NCBI RefSeq assembly: GCF_000379605.1
Contig: NZ_KB902578.1
Coordinates: 645,698-709,697 of the forward strand
Length of the DNA: 64,000 bases
Source of the DNA: Rhizobium giardinii bv. giardinii H152
GTDB lineage: Bacteria; Pseudomonadota; Alphaproteobacteria; Rhizobiales; Rhizobiaceae
Direction of reading: 5' to 3'
Below are positions 61,658-64,000 of the stretch, in pieces (positions within the stretch are counted from its first letter, which is position 1; every line of letters starts with the position of its first letter). The translations under genes and the position numbers were made by a program. Below the pieces are notes generated by a model. That model searched no databases. It was not told where the DNA came from and worked only from the letters and a program-made list of their open reading frames with translations.

Positions 61658-62710
61658 GTGATCGCAAAACCGCCGTCCGGCAAGCGTGGCAAGAAAAGCA
61701 AGCGTGTCCGTCTCGAGGACATCGCCGAGGCATGCGGCGTTTCTCTCAGCACAGCGTCACGCGCCCTGGCCGGCGAAAAGGGTGTTCGCCCGGAGATCCG
61801 GCAGCAGGTCCTGGAAGCGGCAAAGAACGCGAACTATGTCATCCCGACGGCCGTTGCCGGCCAGAAGGTCATTCTCGCCGCATCGAGCGCGGCGATGATC
61901 GACTATGTGCGCAACCAGTTCACCCTCTACGTGCTGGAAGGGCTGAAGGATCGTGCGCAGACGCTCGGCCTCGAGATCGTCACCCGGCCGATCGCCGATC
62001 GGACCGAGGAACTGGCGGTGCTGAAGGAGGCCCAGCAAGACGATCAGGTGGCCGGCCTGCTGTTCCTCACCGTCGATGACGAGGGCATGCTTGCCGCAAC
62101 CCGCGACTTCGACAAGCCGGTTGTGCTGCTCAACAGCGATGATCCGTTCATGCGGCTATCAAGCGTCACCCCGTGCAACCGCTCGAGCGCACGCCTGGCA
62201 ACCGACCACCTCATCAATCTCGGTCATAGTCGCATCCTCTTTCTCATGCGGCCCGGCCGAAGAACGATCGAGCGCCGCTTTGAAGGTTGGCGCGATGCGT
62301 TGCTGGCGAAAGGACTGCCGGCAACGGATGATCTGGTCGTGCCAGTCGACGACTGGCTGCCGGAGCTTGCGACGCAAGCCATTGCCGAGCGGATTTCGGC
62401 CTGCGGGCTGGATTTCACCGCCGTCTTGGCTGCAGGCGACAGCCTCGCTGTAGGGGCCATGATCGGCATTCAACAAAAAGGCTTTTCAGTACCTGGCGAT
62501 GTGTCGGTGATCGGGATGGACGACTTGCCTCAGGCGGTTTTCCTCAATCCGCCACTGACGACGATGCACATTCCGATGCGGGAGATCGGATCGGTCGCCC
62601 TTGATCTCCTGCGCGACAAGCTTTCCGGTCTACCCATGCCGCCGCGACGGGTGGAACTCGCCTGCCATTTGGTCGAGCGAGCATCGACGGGCAAGGCGCC
62701 GGCGAACTGA
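61658..62710 (+). CDS. LacI family regulator of the uronate operon
   Basis: 350 aa from the GTG at 61658, chosen because AAGGAGG lies six bases upstream; a TTG at 61610 and an ATG at 61634 are further back. The HTH is VRLEDIAEACGVSLSTASRALAGEKGVRPEIRQQVLEAAKNANY (residues about 16-60). The rest is a periplasmic-binding-like effector domain (VILAASSAAMIDYVRNQF ... VSVIGMDDLPQAVFLNPPLTTMHIP). It is divergent from the GH105 gene and probably represses the operon until an inducer such as a keto-deoxyuronate appears. The N terminus is unusually basic (GKRGKKSKR). Confidence 0.92.
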   Translation: MIAKPPSGKRGKKSKRVRLEDIAEACGVSLSTASRALAGEKGVRPEIRQQVLEAAKNANYVIPTAVAGQKVILAASSAAMIDYVRNQFTLYVLEGLKDRAQTLGLEIVTRPIADRTEELAVLKEAQQDDQVAGLLFLTVDDEGMLAATRDFDKPVVLLNSDDPFMRLSSVTPCNRSSARLATDHLINLGHSRILFLMRPGRRTIERRFEGWRDALLAKGLPATDDLVVPVDDWLPELATQAIAERISACGLDFTAVLAAGDSLAVGAMIGIQQKGFSVPGDVSVIGMDDLPQAVFLNPPLTTMHIPMREIGSVALDLLRDKLSGLPMPPRRVELACHLVERASTGKAPAN

Positions 62711-63740
62711 TCGGCGGTGTCAGATGGCTCATCTCGACCTGTCCTCGACAACCAGTTCTGGGCATCAGGTCGCCAATGATGCCAAAACGGGGCACGACTG
62801 GAAAATCAAGGAATTAAGAGATTTTAGGGAGAATTGGCTGGGGACCTGGATTCTCACATGATTTCAATGATTTAGCAAAATCACCTTTGATTTCCCTATA
62901 TTTTCCCGCCGCGAGCGACCATGGATGCCACCTTTGTGCCCTGGCGTTGGGCATCAGTGAACCGGCGGCGTAAGCGGAAATAATTTCCGCGCTGAGCGCC
63001 GAAGCTACCGAACTGGCGACCACCGCGGCACGGCGGCTTCGCGCCCGCATTCCAGTCATTCCGAAAGCGCTGGCGAATTCTCAAAAGCTGCCGGTCCGCT
63101 CGATGCCCGTCCATGAACGCAGTGCGCCACAAGCGGTCATGGCGAAGGAAGACGGCCAGCGAAGAAAAGACGAAGAAGGAAGAACAACTGGCCTTCGGGT
63201 TTCTCGCTATTTCGACAGATCAACTTTCACAGAGCATTGGCGTTTCGGTGATCGTCCCAAGAACGAATGTCGTTCCGTTCGCGGTCCCCAGATTCCCGCG
63301 CACTATGGGCGACGATCTCAATGCTGTAGCCTCCGCCGGTTTCGTCCTCACTTACATTGGGGAGCCGCAACCGTCGCAAGCCGCATGCAAAGCAGTCCCA
63401 CGGTTCACACGCTGGCGGAACCTTGGAGCCTTCCTTCTCCTGATCATGGCGAGGCGGCCCTGAACGCGAGGGGACCGCGGCGCGAACCATATCGTCGTCA
63501 GAGGAAGACTGTTGTCAAACGCGAATGCCTGATTGGCTAGCTGGTTGGTATCCGATGCGACCTTGCAAAGGACGGCTCCGAAGTCGCTATGGCCTCGCCG
63601 GACGGTTAATCTTTTCTGGCGGCCCTCTACAATATGGCTTCGCAATATTGCGTTTTCGTGGAGGCAATGTGTAGAGTTCATTGCGCAGGGTCATTCCGGA
63701 ACTATCGGAGGTTGCGATGGGTAATTCCTTTGGGCAGTCC
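62711..63740. other. Non-coding or decayed stretch after the LacI gene
   Basis: About 1 kb with short open frames on both strands (for example 63103-63540, 63113-63463, 62896-63132), none with a convincing start or a recognised family. An A/T-rich patch runs from about 62795 to 62910. A 19-base match to a tRNA 3' end is noted at 62835-62853. It is probably degenerate. Confidence 0.5.
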
Positions 63741-63744
63741 CGTA

Positions 63745-64000
63745 ACGGCTTATGTGGGCCTGAGAGTGGAAAAGAGGCTTGTCACGCCGCTCGTGACCGT
63801 GACGGAGGCGGCCCGCTCGATAGCGGCGGGCGACTTTGGCAGACGGGCGTCGGGCCAAGGCGGCTTCGGCGAGGCCGACCGCCTGATCGAGTATTTCAAC
63901 CGCATGGCCGAATAGTTGCAGCGGGCGGAGAAGGAGCCGAAGTACTCGAATTCCGCGATCCCCACGAACTCAGGACCCCGCTGACGATCCTGCGGGGCCG
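63745..64000 (+). pseudogene. Sensor histidine kinase pseudogene, continues beyond window
   Basis: The plus frame reads TAYVGLRVEKRLVTPLVTVTEAARSIAAGDFGRRASGQGG and FGEADRLIEYFNRMAE, a HAMP domain, then hits TAG at 63913-63915. Beyond the stop it continues LQRAEKEPKYSNSAI, and after a frameshift near 63958 HELRTPLTILRG, the HisKA phosphoacceptor box. One in-frame stop plus one frameshift make it non-functional. The 5' end upstream of about 63745 is unclear and the 3' end lies outside the window. Confidence 0.8.

Noticed and set aside
63103..63540. 145-aa open frame in the right-hand non-coding stretch
   Set aside because: Arg/Pro-rich composition with no start site or family match, and overlapping frames of equal quality on both strands.
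1..64000. CRISPR arrays, insertion sequences, prophage genes, rRNA or complete tRNA genes
   Set aside because: No regularly spaced repeats, transposase or integrase motifs, phage structural genes or cloverleaf-forming sequences were seen on reading through the window.

Overview
The window is chromosomal-type DNA from an alphaproteobacterium of the Rhizobiaceae (Sinorhizobium/Rhizobium/Agrobacterium group). The evidence is a rirA gene with all three Fe-S cysteines, a phyR/nepR general stress response locus, and a succinoglycan (exo) cluster whose gene order and strand pattern follow the Sinorhizobium meliloti pSymB cluster as I remember it. The genus cannot be fixed from the sequence alone. 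No rRNA, intact tRNA, CRISPR array or intact insertion sequence was seen.

Layout. 1-1170: 3' part of mmsA. 1348-3496: DUF898 membrane protein overlapping an M48 metalloprotease. 3567-4182: iron regulator rirA behind an Irr-type ICE box. 4243-5425: stand-alone receiver and LuxR-type regulator. 5910-11181: five-gene peptide-type ABC importer, then ridA. 11776-25125: general stress response region with a sensor kinase and two receivers, an AI-2E family transporter, phyR, nepR and many small envelope or stress proteins. Seven perfect EcfG-type promoters (GGAAC-N16/17-CGTT) lie here, each directly upstream of a gene, but no ecfG sigma gene is present. A second, NepR-like small protein sits next to a DUF1328 gene. 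25734-47049: exopolysaccharide region, with exoQ and an exsH-like RTX glycanase on + facing exoPNOMALKHT on -, then exoW and exoV on +, exoU and exoX on -, and exoY and exoF on +. 47231-52171: ABC-F protein, SRPBCC protein, pepT and the cbpA/cbpM co-chaperone pair. 52340-62710: uronate-oligosaccharide operon (GH105, kduI, an unassigned 827-aa protein, sugar ABC importer and a decayed kduD remnant) divergent from a LacI regulator. 62711-64000: non-coding or decayed DNA ending in a histidine kinase pseudogene.

How the genes work together. The exo genes supply precursor (ExoN), lipid-linked sugar initiation (ExoY), chain extension (ExoA/L/M/O/U/W), decoration (ExoV pyruvyl, ExoH succinyl), flipping (ExoT), polymerisation (ExoQ), export (ExoF/ExoP) and trimming (ExoK, ExsH). 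In the right-hand operon an importer brings in an oligosaccharide, GH105 should remove a terminal unsaturated uronate, and KduI isomerises the product. The next enzyme, KduD, is broken here and must be supplied from elsewhere. The least explained items are the 827-aa protein, the NepR-like paralogue and the dense EcfG promoter cluster without its sigma gene.
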